A model generated the notes under the pieces. That model had not been told where the DNA came from, searched no databases, and saw only the letters and a list, made by a program, of their open reading frames with translations. A DNA stretch of 61,507 bases from a virus, in the IMG/VR virus record IMGVR_UViG_3300048835_000959, positions 1 to 61,507 of that record, one strand, 5' to 3'. A program made the translations under genes and the position numbers. Shown piece by piece: positions 26,122 through 33,108 of this stretch (the stretch's first letter is position 1; the number at the start of each line of letters is the position of its first letter).

Positions 26122-26162
26122 CTTGAGGTTATCCGAACCGCATGGCTCATGTGTGTTATCGC
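26122..26162 (+). promoter_or_regulatory. Repeated promoter-like element, copy 5
   Basis: CTTGA, 15 bases, ATGGCTCATGTGTGTTATCG; note the C to T change in the block. The spacer contains GGTT-ATCCG-AACC. Confidence 0.7.
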
Positions 26163-26199
26163 ATAACCAATTTTCATTCACCCAAACGGAGAACCAAAC

Positions 26200-26475
26200 A
26201 TGAATCTCGACACCCTGATCGAAATCCTCAACGACTACCGCGAAGAGTTCGGAGGCGACGCCGAAGTGCGGCTGATGACCCAGCAGAACTGGCCTTTCGA
26301 GAACCGCATCTGCGGCGTGACCAGCGGACGCGACATGAACGAAGCGGACGATGAGGATGCGGACGCCGACGACGATGACCAAGACGTCGCCGACGACCAC
26401 ACGGTCTACATCGTCGAAGGTGGCCAGATCTGCTACGGCAGCAAGCGAGCTTGGGAAACATGTCGCGATAGCTGA
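26200..26475 (+). CDS. Acidic conserved hypothetical protein
   Basis: A 91-residue protein with DTLIEILNDYREEFGGDAEV at the start, then VRLMTQQNWPFENRI, a strongly acidic centre (about residues 48-67, nearly all Asp/Glu) and VYIVEGGQICYGSKRAW at the end. I know this order of motifs from small conserved proteins of phages and plasmids, but with no assigned function. The acidic centre might act as a DNA mimic or bind metal. Confidence 0.65.
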   Translation: MNLDTLIEILNDYREEFGGDAEVRLMTQQNWPFENRICGVTSGRDMNEADDEDADADDDDQDVADDHTVYIVEGGQICYGSKRAWETCRDS

Positions 26476-26539
26476 CCGCAACACGCCGATGCGCCGGGAG
26501 AAAGGTTCTGGAAAACCTTCAGAATCTTTCCCCCTTCGG

Positions 26540-26580
26540 CTTGATGCGGTTTGAACCGCATGGCTCATGTGTGTCATCGC
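26540..26580 (+). promoter_or_regulatory. Repeated promoter-like element, copy 6
   Basis: CTTGA, 15 bases, ATGGCTCATGTGTGTCATCG. The spacer has the perfect inverted repeat GCGGTT-TG-AACCGC. This copy is the only one out of phase with the common reading frame. Confidence 0.72.
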
Positions 26581-26619
26581 ATACGACATATCAAACACGA
26601 ACAAACGGAGATCAACACG

Positions 26620-26868
26620 ATGCCAACCATGACCAACCGACCACGCCTGACCTCGGCCCAATTCCTCGGAGCGCACCGACGAGCGCTCGAGACGATCAGC
26701 GACCTGTACGCAGCGATCGAAGAGATGCCGATCCTTGCCGCTGCAGACCCAACGACCATGAAACGGTTCTTCGACGAGTTGGCTGATGTGCAAGCCACAG
26801 CCGCCAAGCTCGCCCAGCATTTCCGCACGCAGGTATGCACCGAAGAAAAGATTTCGAATTCCTTTTGA
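26620..26868 (+). CDS. Small helical protein, unknown function
   Basis: An 82-residue protein from the ATG at 26620; a longer frame from 26551 would run through the promoter element. Two or three helices (SAQFLGAHRRALETISDLYA, MKRFFDELADVQATAAKLAQ) suggest a small bundle. It shows no known motif and is one of the serially promoted accessory genes. Confidence 0.58.
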   Translation: MPTMTNRPRLTSAQFLGAHRRALETISDLYAAIEEMPILAAADPTTMKRFFDELADVQATAAKLAQHFRTQVCTEEKISNSF

Positions 26869-26874
26869 ATCCGG

Positions 26875-26915
26875 CTTGATGCGGTTCAAACCGCATGGCT
26901 CATGTGTGTTAACGC
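26875..26915 (+). promoter_or_regulatory. Repeated promoter-like element, copy 7
   Basis: CTTGA, 15 bases, ATGGCTCATGTGTGTTAACG. The spacer holds the perfect inverted repeat GCGGTT-CA-AACCGC. It begins just after the stop codon of the preceding gene. Confidence 0.72.
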
Positions 26916-26952
26916 GAAAACGATTCACCAACCAAACAACGGAGACCAGTAG

Positions 26953-27267
26953 ATGACCCAACACGACCTCGACCTGACGATCACCAAGATCAGCAATCGC
27001 AACCGCGGTGCTGGCGGGTCTTGGGTGCAAGGCAAGATCAACGACGAATACCGATTCGATGCTTTGGTCTTCGCCGAACACGCAGAACACGAATCGTACG
27101 AATTGAACCAAAGCAAGATTTCGAAGCTTTGGGTTCAACGCCTGGCCGACCGCAAAGTGATGTTCAACTTCGATCGCGGGTTGGATGTGCCAGCGGTCAA
27201 TACAGAGGTGCAGGTGATAGTCGACTTTCTCTGCGAGGGATTGTCGGACTTGGTCTTTGGTCAATAA
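26953..27267 (+). CDS. Conserved hypothetical phage protein
   Basis: A 104-residue alpha/beta protein with WVQGKINDEYRFDALVFAEH, SKISKLWVQRLADRKVMFNF and a C-terminal helix (AVNTEVQVIVDFLCEGLSDL). I have a sense of a conserved family with the FDALVF...HAE and KLWVQRL motifs in phages and plasmids, with no known function. It has its own promoter-like element and may share its transcript with the HARE-HTH gene downstream. Confidence 0.65.
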   Translation: MTQHDLDLTITKISNRNRGAGGSWVQGKINDEYRFDALVFAEHAEHESYELNQSKISKLWVQRLADRKVMFNFDRGLDVPAVNTEVQVIVDFLCEGLSDLVFGQ

Positions 27268-27360
27268 GCCGAAACGCAGCACGGACGCGCGTAGTCGATC
27301 GGTGGTTCGATCGGCCTGACGATGGCAGCCAACCACGAACATAGATTTGGAGATACCAAG

Positions 27361-27930
27361 ATGAAGAAGGCAGAAGTAAAGATCGGTGGCAAGTACTATG
27401 CGAACGTTTCTGGCAATCGCTGCGAGATTCGGATCGATGCCGAAAAGCCTCGGGGCGGTTGGGACGCAACTAACCTCGCGACAGGTAAGAAGATTCTTAT
27501 CAAGAGCGCCCAACGCCTGCAGGGCGAAGTGGGTGCGAAACGCGGACGCGCGAAGGTCACCACCGAAGGCAACGTAACCGTTGTCGAGAACGAACCGGTG
27601 ACCGTCGAAACAATCGGAGGCGAATCGTCCACAGCGGTTGCGGTTCTCAAGAAGCCACGTAAGGCAAAGGCGGCATCCAACGAGACCGCCGACGCCGGCG
27701 AGAAGCGATTGAGCTGCGTCGCTGCGGCCTTGAAGGTTCTCAGGGAATCGAGCGAACCGATGAACGCACAAGAGTTGATCACGGCGATGGAAGCCAAGGG
27801 CTATTGGACCAGCCCCGGTGGCAAGACTCCCCACGCGACCTTGTACAGCGCGATCCTCCGCGACCTGGCCAAGGGCGATGACAGCAAGTTCGTGAAGACC
27901 GAACGCGGACGTTTCACCGCTCGAGGCTAG
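27361..27930 (+). CDS. HARE-HTH domain DNA-binding protein
   Basis: A 189-residue protein from the ATG at 27361. Residues 1-60 form a small beta domain (VKIGGKYYANVSGNRCEIRI). A Lys/Ala/Thr-rich linker follows. The last 75 residues form a HARE-HTH winged helix (CVAAALKVLRESSEPMNAQE, then GKTPHATLYSAILRDL and FVKTERGRFTA). This fold occurs in RNA polymerase delta, ASXL proteins and restriction enzymes, where it is thought to read DNA or its modification. Here it may regulate phage genes or sense methylated DNA. Confidence 0.8.
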   Translation: MKKAEVKIGGKYYANVSGNRCEIRIDAEKPRGGWDATNLATGKKILIKSAQRLQGEVGAKRGRAKVTTEGNVTVVENEPVTVETIGGESSTAVAVLKKPRKAKAASNETADAGEKRLSCVAAALKVLRESSEPMNAQELITAMEAKGYWTSPGGKTPHATLYSAILRDLAKGDDSKFVKTERGRFTARG

Positions 27931-27942
27931 GGGAACGAACCG

Positions 27943-28176
27943 GTGAAACACTTTTACGATTTGCGAACGGTGGATGACCTGGCCGAAGGCGAGATCGCAA
28001 CGCCAGAGCCAGGCATCACCTACGACCTTCGAACGATTAACAATCGCAAGCTCGACGTAGGCAGCGTGGTGGATGTGATCCGCCAGGGCCCGACGCTGTT
28101 CGCCCGAACCACCAGCGGAGACTCGATCGCAGTCTCCGGCCACGGCGCTGCCATCCTGGTGCCGCACGACTTGTAG
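27943..28176 (+). CDS. Small beta-rich protein, unknown function
   Basis: A 77-residue protein with a GTG start (GGGGAACG upstream), 12 bases after the HARE-HTH gene, so probably in one operon with it. The sequence (YDLRTVDDLAEG, YDLRTINNRKLDVGSVVDVI, LFARTTSGDSIAVSGHGAAI) repeats the YDLRT motif and looks like a small beta barrel. No family is known to me. Confidence 0.55.
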   Translation: MKHFYDLRTVDDLAEGEIATPEPGITYDLRTINNRKLDVGSVVDVIRQGPTLFARTTSGDSIAVSGHGAAILVPHDL

Positions 28177-28428
28177 ACAAGCCCGAAGCACGGAACGCTT
28201 CCCACCAATCGCCCCACGTTTACACCGTGTGGGCGTTGTCTCGTTGATGCGAACATAAGCCCAGCGCGCAATACAACGCGACACGTCGCGAAATCGCGGT
28301 TCGCCGGCGCAGCCACATGTTTGGAAGAAATTCGCAAAACATGCTCGCATGTTGGCTTGATGTTTTTGCGATTCGCTGGCTGACTGTTGAGGATCGTCTT
28401 TCGTTTCTCCAACAACTAGGAACCAATC
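28177..28428 (+). other. Intergenic region with hairpin and degenerate promoter repeat
   Basis: An imperfect hairpin CGCCC...GGGCG at 28210-28235 may end the preceding transcript. At 28356 CTTGA recurs with TGGCTGA 21 bases on, a degenerate eighth copy of the promoter-like element, followed by the next gene start at 28429. No coding signal otherwise. Confidence 0.5.
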
Positions 28429-28644
28429 ATGGCCAAACCAACTCTTGAGCCAGCAGCTCCCTACGAGAACCTGCACCTCGTAGCACGCGACTACCTCGAT
28501 CGACTGCGTCAATCGCTCGACGCCTTGCAACCACCAGACGACCCAGCACTGCGTTGGCGGAACGTTCACACGATGGCCCAGGTCAACGCACGCTTGGCTC
28601 AAGCCGGCGAACTGCTCGACAAACTCAACGCAACCACCAAATGA
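28429..28644 (+). CDS. Small helical protein, unknown function
   Basis: A 71-residue protein with long amphipathic helices (NLHLVARDYLDRLRQSLDAL and TMAQVNARLAQAGELLDKLN). CTAGGAAC lies just before the start. It is the first of three closely spaced genes that end the accessory block. No motif is recognised. Confidence 0.55.
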   Translation: MAKPTLEPAAPYENLHLVARDYLDRLRQSLDALQPPDDPALRWRNVHTMAQVNARLAQAGELLDKLNATTK

Positions 28645-28656
28645 AACAAGGAACCC

Positions 28657-28887
28657 ATGACTATGCAGACACGATTGAAGAAAGGCGATCGCATCCGTTT
28701 GGTATCGATGCCGCAAGATCCAGATCCAATCCCCGTTGGATCGCTGGGGACCGTCGTTGAAGTCCACGAACACCGCGACTGGACGCAGGTCGATGTCGAT
28801 TGGGACAACGGCCGCTCCCTCATGCTGACGATGCCCGACGATTGTGTCGCCATCGTCGCACCCAACCACCACGAACCATCGAAGTAA
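28657..28887 (+). CDS. DUF4314-like small protein
   Basis: A 76-residue protein that fits the DUF4314 family: KKGDRIRLVSMPQDPDPIPV, GTVVEVHEH, then QVDVDWDNGRSLML. These are small SH3-like beta barrels, widespread in phages and mobile elements and of unknown function. It starts 12 bases after the previous gene. Confidence 0.8.
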   Translation: MTMQTRLKKGDRIRLVSMPQDPDPIPVGSLGTVVEVHEHRDWTQVDVDWDNGRSLMLTMPDDCVAIVAPNHHEPSK

Positions 28888-28899
28888 GGAAGCCAACCT

Positions 28900-29217
28900 A
28901 TGTCCACAAGAGCAACGATTGCCTGCAAGCAAGAAGACGGTCGCTACGCAGCGATCTACCTTCACTTCGATGGCTACCAAGACCACGCCGGCAGAGTCCT
29001 CAAAGAACATTACACATCGATCGAGTCGGCACGAACGCTGGTCGCAGGCGGCGATATTCGCTCGCTCGCTAACGACGGAACGCCCGAACGATTCACCGAC
29101 GGTAATCGCACCGTTGTCATGCCGACGCGTGCAGCTCTCCACGAGTTCGCGAGGAACTGCGGCACCGAGTATGTTTACGTTTTCGAGGAAGACGCTTGGC
29201 ATAGTCATAAGCTTTGA
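28900..29217 (+). CDS. Conserved phage hypothetical protein
   Basis: A 105-residue protein with MSTRATIACKQEDG, AIYLHFDGYQDHAG and VLKEHYTSIESA, a set seen in small conserved phage proteins that begin MSTRA/STI and carry a W/F-DGY-H motif. The function is unknown. It is the last plus-strand gene and converges with the HNH gene only 17 bases away. Confidence 0.68.
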   Translation: MSTRATIACKQEDGRYAAIYLHFDGYQDHAGRVLKEHYTSIESARTLVAGGDIRSLANDGTPERFTDGNRTVVMPTRAALHEFARNCGTEYVYVFEEDAWHSHKL

Positions 29218-29234
29218 CGTAATGAATTGTCCCA

Positions 29235-29831
29235 CTACTTTCTATCGCTAGATGGTTTTCGCACTGATTGCACAATGTAAGTTGCGTTCTTTGGCTCTTT
29301 CTTGTCCCATCTCCGGTGACATGGGACACACAGCCATCGGACATCGAGCGGTCTGTCATAGTCATAGTGGGCACCTTCAATTTGCCGATCCGATCCACCG
29401 CATTCTTCACATTCGGTGGGGCGAGCTATCTTTCCGGTCTGAACGTGATAACGAAGTAGACCTTGCGCCCGTCTTGCTTTAGCGGTGGTTTTGCGAATCG
29501 TCATTCTTCCAGTAGATGCCGCTGCATACTTGCAATTCTTCGAACAGAACTTTCGTTTCAAGTGGTCAGCAGGCCCGAAAAGTTGTCCGCAGTTCTTGCA
29601 AACAAGGAATGTTGGTGCACGAAGTAGTTGACCACACAACTCCGAGCACGCTTTCCGGCCTGACTTCCCAACAAAAAGGCGATTGCAAAACTTGCATTGC
29701 CGTATGGCAACGCCGTGGCAGTCCTTGCACCTCGATGCTAGTTTGTTGGTGCCCGATCGATGGAACCGAGTAATCGGTAGTTCCCTTCGACAGAACCTAC
29801 AACGTTTCAAACCGGTTTGAGCGATGTCCAC
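29235..29831 (-). CDS. Zinc-ribbon HNH-type endonuclease
   Basis: A 198-residue protein with several zinc ribbons: CRFCRRELPITRF, CKDC, CKFCNRLF, CKNCGQLFG and FCSKNCKYA. A C-terminal HNH-like site follows (CEECGGSDRQIEGAHYDYD, then WLCVPCHRRW). It may nick or cleave DNA, for example as a homing or packaging-related nuclease. The start is a GTG that overlaps the end of the methyltransferase gene by 25 bases, and the two may act together. Confidence 0.72.
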   Translation of the reverse strand: MDIAQTGLKRCRFCRRELPITRFHRSGTNKLASRCKDCHGVAIRQCKFCNRLFVGKSGRKACSELCGQLLRAPTFLVCKNCGQLFGPADHLKRKFCSKNCKYAAASTGRMTIRKTTAKARRAQGLLRYHVQTGKIARPTECEECGGSDRQIEGAHYDYDRPLDVRWLCVPCHRRWDKKEPKNATYIVQSVRKPSSDRK

Positions 29832-31186
29832 GTTGCACCATCCCTTTCACGCACAGGTTCAGTCCCAGTGAACTTAAAGTAGCGCTGGCAGATAACGTCT
29901 GAGTACAACGAATCAAGCTCCATCAGGAATGCGTTGCGTCCAGACTGTTCAGCGCCGATTAGCGTTGAGCCGCTACCTCCGAAAAGATCGAGCACGTTTT
30001 CACCTTGGACCGATGAGTACTGCATCGCGCGGATCGCTAACTCAACGGGCTTCTCCGTCAAGTGGATCATCGACTGTGGATTAACCTTCTTGACCTGCCA
30101 TAGGTCCGTCGCATTCTTGGGCCCGTAGTACTTATGCCCGGCTCCTTCTTTCCAGCCGTAGAACGCCCATTCATGTGCCCCCATGAAATCTTTTCGCGTG
30201 AGTACTGGATGCTGTTTGTCCCAGATGATGGATTGCGAGAAGTACAACCCATGCTTCTTAAGCACTGGTGGATAGTTACCGCAGTTTGCGTAACCGCCCC
30301 AGATGTAGAAACAGCGACCTGGTAGCAAGACGCGTGCAATGTTTCCGAACCAATCGTCAAGCAACTGATCAAAAGCCTCGTCGCTAACGAAGTCATTTGC
30401 TAATGGACGATCTTTCGCACGAAGCTTTTTGTGCGTCGCCGCGTGCTTCGGTTTGCCAGTCTCATGATCGACACCGAATGAAGCAGCGTTTCCTTGACCA
30501 CCTTTGAGTCTCGATGCAGCTCCATCGTTCGTGAACGACGACAGGCCGGCGGCGATTGCGTTGTTCGATCGCGGTTCAACCTTCACGTTGTAAGGCGGAT
30601 CTGTATTGACGAGGTGGATGGCAGCGCCGGCCAGCAAACGATCCAGGTCTGCCGGCGATGAGGAGTTGCCACAAAGCAATCGATGGTTACCGAGGATCCA
30701 AAGATCGCCGGGTTGAGTGACAGCTTCGTCTGGCGGCTCAGGGATCTCGTCCGGATCGGTCAAGCCTTCGTTGACGCCGGTATCCATCAGCTTCGCAAGC
30801 TCTTCAGCATTGAATCCGAGGAGCCCTAGATCGTAGTTCGCTTCCTGCAACGCCGACAACTCGATCGGCAACAGATCGTAATTCCATTCCGCGATCTCAG
30901 CGGTCTTGTTGTCGGCGATGCGATAAGCACGCACCTGCTCTGGTGTGAGGTGCGTCGCGACAACGACCGGCACTCGCTCGAGGCCGAGTTTTTGTGCGGC
31001 CTTCAATCGCGTATGGCCGACGATGATGACGCTGTCGTTATCGACAACAATCGGTTGTGAGAAACCAAACTCCTTGATCGATGCTGCGACTGCGTCAACG
31101 GCTTTATCGTTGTTGCGAGGGTTGTTTTCATAAGGTCGAACGCGATCAAGCGTCCACATTTCAATCTGCAAGGCTGTGGTTGTCAT
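29807..31186 (-). CDS. ParB-like and DNA methyltransferase fusion
   Basis: A 459-residue fusion. Residues 1-110 form a ParB/sulfiredoxin-like domain (VRPYENNPRNNDKAV, IIVGHTRLKAAQKLG, YRIADNKTAE). The rest is a beta-class DNA methyltransferase, with DPPY near residue 195 before FGGSGST near 400. It probably methylates adenine-N6 or cytosine-N4 in the phage genome, for protection against host restriction or for gene control. Such ParB-methylase fusions are common in prophages. An HNH protein overlaps its 3' end. Confidence 0.88.
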   Translation of the reverse strand: MTTTALQIEMWTLDRVRPYENNPRNNDKAVDAVAASIKEFGFSQPIVVDNDSVIIVGHTRLKAAQKLGLERVPVVVATHLTPEQVRAYRIADNKTAEIAEWNYDLLPIELSALQEANYDLGLLGFNAEELAKLMDTGVNEGLTDPDEIPEPPDEAVTQPGDLWILGNHRLLCGNSSSPADLDRLLAGAAIHLVNTDPPYNVKVEPRSNNAIAAGLSSFTNDGAASRLKGGQGNAASFGVDHETGKPKHAATHKKLRAKDRPLANDFVSDEAFDQLLDDWFGNIARVLLPGRCFYIWGGYANCGNYPPVLKKHGLYFSQSIIWDKQHPVLTRKDFMGAHEWAFYGWKEGAGHKYYGPKNATDLWQVKKVNPQSMIHLTEKPVELAIRAMQYSSVQGENVLDLFGGSGSTLIGAEQSGRNAFLMELDSLYSDVICQRYFKFTGTEPVRERDGATWTSLKPV

Positions 31187-31245
31187 AATGCAATCCTTTG
31201 GGGTTTTATTGATGAACTTGGTAAATCGGCTAGCAAAAGCACTGG

Positions 31246-32046
31246 TTAGTGCTCGTTCGTGGGTGTCGCTCGTTGGTTGTCTGCAACCTGCTTGCAGAGC
31301 AAAATGAATTCGTCTTGTGACAACGTGTGTTTTGCCCGATTGGCTGCTTTTGAAACTAATTGCGAGTTTTCAATGCTGAAGTCTCCACCACTCGAGATTG
31401 GGACGATGTGATCAATCGCAACATCATCAGGACTTAGCACGTCGCCCGTTAATGCGCAGCGATAGTTCTGTTCCTCCAGGAGCGCAAATAGGTCGGGGAG
31501 TGAGAGCTTCGACGGATGTGATGCAAGCGCCCCTTTGGTTCGCCGTCGACATAGCGCAGCAACAAAGCGAATAAAATGGATTCCACCATTTTCAGATTCG
31601 ATCTGGGGCGTTTCTTTGCGATACCGAAGCAACTGCCGTTCGTTAAGAACATTGCCGAGGCCTGCATCGTTGATCAGCCGCTTGAGCTGTGATGGCCGAA
31701 GTACAATCCGGCCCCAATCTAAATGTCCCTGAGTCGAATCCCCGATACTCTGATGCTCAGCGCGTATTCCCAGGTCCCTCTGTTGAGCGCACTCAGAACC
31801 CTCGTCCGCTGGTCTACTCTTGCCTTGATCAGAGCTTCCTTCCAAGTCAAACATTTCGAGCTGTTTGACTTGCTCGAACACTTGCATTTCAAATGACGCT
31901 GAGAACGTATTCGCTGCGCTGTGCATAGACAGAGAAGCGTTTGCCTCCAGGGATCGTTCCTTCTCCGAGATTGCGCTGCTTTCGTTCTCGCACTCGCCAA
32001 AGCATCGCTCAGGGCAAGCTTCCATTGAGCTGTTAAATTCATTCAT
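31246..32046 (-). CDS. HNH endonuclease with terminase-like N-domain
   Basis: About 266 residues from the ATG at 32046 (AAAGGAG upstream); the frame is open to 32223, but without a ribosome site. The N-terminal 105 residues are low-complexity. Residues about 110-175 (RPSQLKRLINDAGLGNVLNE and RQLLRYRKE) match the N-terminal domain of the terminase at 20818-23085. The C-terminus is a classic HNH nuclease (YRCALTGDVLS, IDHIVPISSGGDF, NSQLVSKAANRAK). It may help cut genomes at the packaging site. Confidence 0.82.
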   Translation of the reverse strand: MNEFNSSMEACPERCFGECENESSAISEKERSLEANASLSMHSAANTFSASFEMQVFEQVKQLEMFDLEGSSDQGKSRPADEGSECAQQRDLGIRAEHQSIGDSTQGHLDWGRIVLRPSQLKRLINDAGLGNVLNERQLLRYRKETPQIESENGGIHFIRFVAALCRRRTKGALASHPSKLSLPDLFALLEEQNYRCALTGDVLSPDDVAIDHIVPISSGGDFSIENSQLVSKAANRAKHTLSQDEFILLCKQVADNQRATPTNEH

Positions 32047-32126
32047 CGAAACTCCTTTCAAAGTAAAATCCGGACAAAAACAAACTGAGCTATCTAGCGC
32101 GGCTGTTCCCGCAGCCCAATGGCGCG

Positions 32127-32564
32127 TCAAATTTCTGGGGAGGACCCATCCGTTGGGGGCTCGCGATTTCGTCGCAACTTGCGACTGAGTGCCACTCTGG
32201 CAGACGCGCCGTGGGGCCCGCATTGGCGCACTGACGCGTCATCGTGCTGAGTGGGCGTGTGAGGCGAATCTGCCGCGATGTCGCGTAACGACGCGAACGT
32301 TGCGATCCTAGAAACGAATTCACCGCACCAGTCGTTTGAAATCACGATGGGGAAAGATCGCTGAAGATCATTCGACTCAGCCACTTCTGGCTTGATCGAT
32401 GCGATGGGTGGGAATCTGCGGCACTCTCCTGCAATGAGATCTTCTGGCACCAGCAGTGCGCGATCGACGAACGGGTCGGGAGCGAAGTACTTGCATTCCG
32501 AACAGTACTGGTTGTTGGGAGCATCAGGGTATGGACCGGGATGATTCAAGCTTGTCAGCTTCAA
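32127..32564 (-). CDS. Cysteine-rich conserved phage protein
   Basis: About 145 residues from a TTG at 32564, set by AAGGAG 7 bases upstream. The conserved part is YCSECKYFAPDPF, then GECRRFPP, then FPIVISNDWCGEF, a four-Cys pattern I associate with small zinc-binding phage proteins of unknown function. The frame is open to 33134, but that part is translated repeat sequence (SEVSE, LARLARL) and probably not protein. The C-terminal 50 residues look disordered. Confidence 0.6.
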   Translation of the reverse strand: MKLTSLNHPGPYPDAPNNQYCSECKYFAPDPFVDRALLVPEDLIAGECRRFPPIASIKPEVAESNDLQRSFPIVISNDWCGEFVSRIATFASLRDIAADSPHTPTQHDDASVRQCGPHGASARVALSRKLRRNREPPTDGSSPEI

Positions 32565-32667
32565 ACGAGTTCTCCTTGGAAGAGTGGAAACGGAAACCAG
32601 AGATCGCGAGTGCGATGGAAAGATTGACTTGGTCTCCCAAGTCCGAGCGCCGAGTGAAAACCCGCTG

Positions 32668-33106
32668 GCGAGGTTAGCGAGGTTAGGCGAGGTTATTTTC
32701 AGCCCGTTTCTATATGCGTGATTTTTTATCACGCGCATGCGCACGCACGCGTGCGTACATGTGAGCATAGGAGGAAATAACCTCGCTAACCTCGCTTTTG
32801 ATAAAAACACCAATGTTTTCAGGGGTTTGCAGGGCGAGGTTATGCCCAAAACCATAACCTCGCTTAACCTCGCTAACCTCGCCAATGGCAACCATCGGCA
32901 AAACACATCTAAGCATGGGTAAACACAGGACTTAGAACGGATTTCGAATAGATTACGAGGCTCACGGAAGGTGCTCGAACCGCACTTGCGCGCAGATAAA
33001 TTGCAAACATCAAACACACTGAGCGCACCGCTCCAAGTGGCGTAATTCAATACATCACGACGATTGCGGACCTGAAAAATGTCCTCGCTAACCTCGCTAA
33101 CCTCGC
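32668..33106. repeat. Nonamer repeat array GCGAGGTTA, 11 copies
   Basis: Exact copies of GCGAGGTTA are at 32668, 32677, 32687 and 32834; its complement TAACCTCGC is at 32778, 32787, 32855, 32865, 32874, 33089 and 33098. Copies are head-to-tail with 9-10-base periods inside clusters, and clusters alternate in orientation. The arrangement resembles iterons for an initiator protein or operators for a repressor. Confidence 0.85.
32716..32734. other. Short hairpin within the repeat array
   Basis: Seven-base arms GCGTGAT and ATCACGC around TTTTT, placed between two oppositely oriented repeat clusters. It could be an unwinding or initiator site of the presumed origin. Confidence 0.5.
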
Positions 33107-33108
33107 CG

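Larger units (their letters stand above)
32565..33108. other. Non-coding region, candidate replication origin
   Basis: About 540 bases without a convincing gene, directly upstream of the genes read leftward and just after the primase gene. It contains the nonamer array described separately, the hairpin GCGTGAT-TTTTT-ATCACGC at 32716-32734, an alternating purine-pyrimidine stretch (ATGCGCACGCACGCGTGCG) and AT-rich patches. These are typical parts of an iteron-type origin. Confidence 0.6.

Noticed and set aside
23464-26915. CRISPR array formed by the seven repeats
   Set aside because: Spacing is irregular (about 390-1150 bases), repeats lie before genes, and no cas genes or uniform spacers exist.
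23484-26915. A conserved leader peptide (MAHVCHR) encoded by the repeats
   Set aside because: The sequence is conserved at the nucleotide level with changes that break the peptide (for example GTGTGTTAACG gives a stop), and there is no ribosome site in front.
23437-29235. A 1932-codon antisense reading frame across the accessory genes as one giant gene
   Set aside because: The plus-strand genes show known families, ribosome sites and promoters. The antisense peptide has a shadow-like composition (many Cys, Val, Phe, Arg), a GTG start without a good ribosome site and no recognisable domain. Kept only as a finding.
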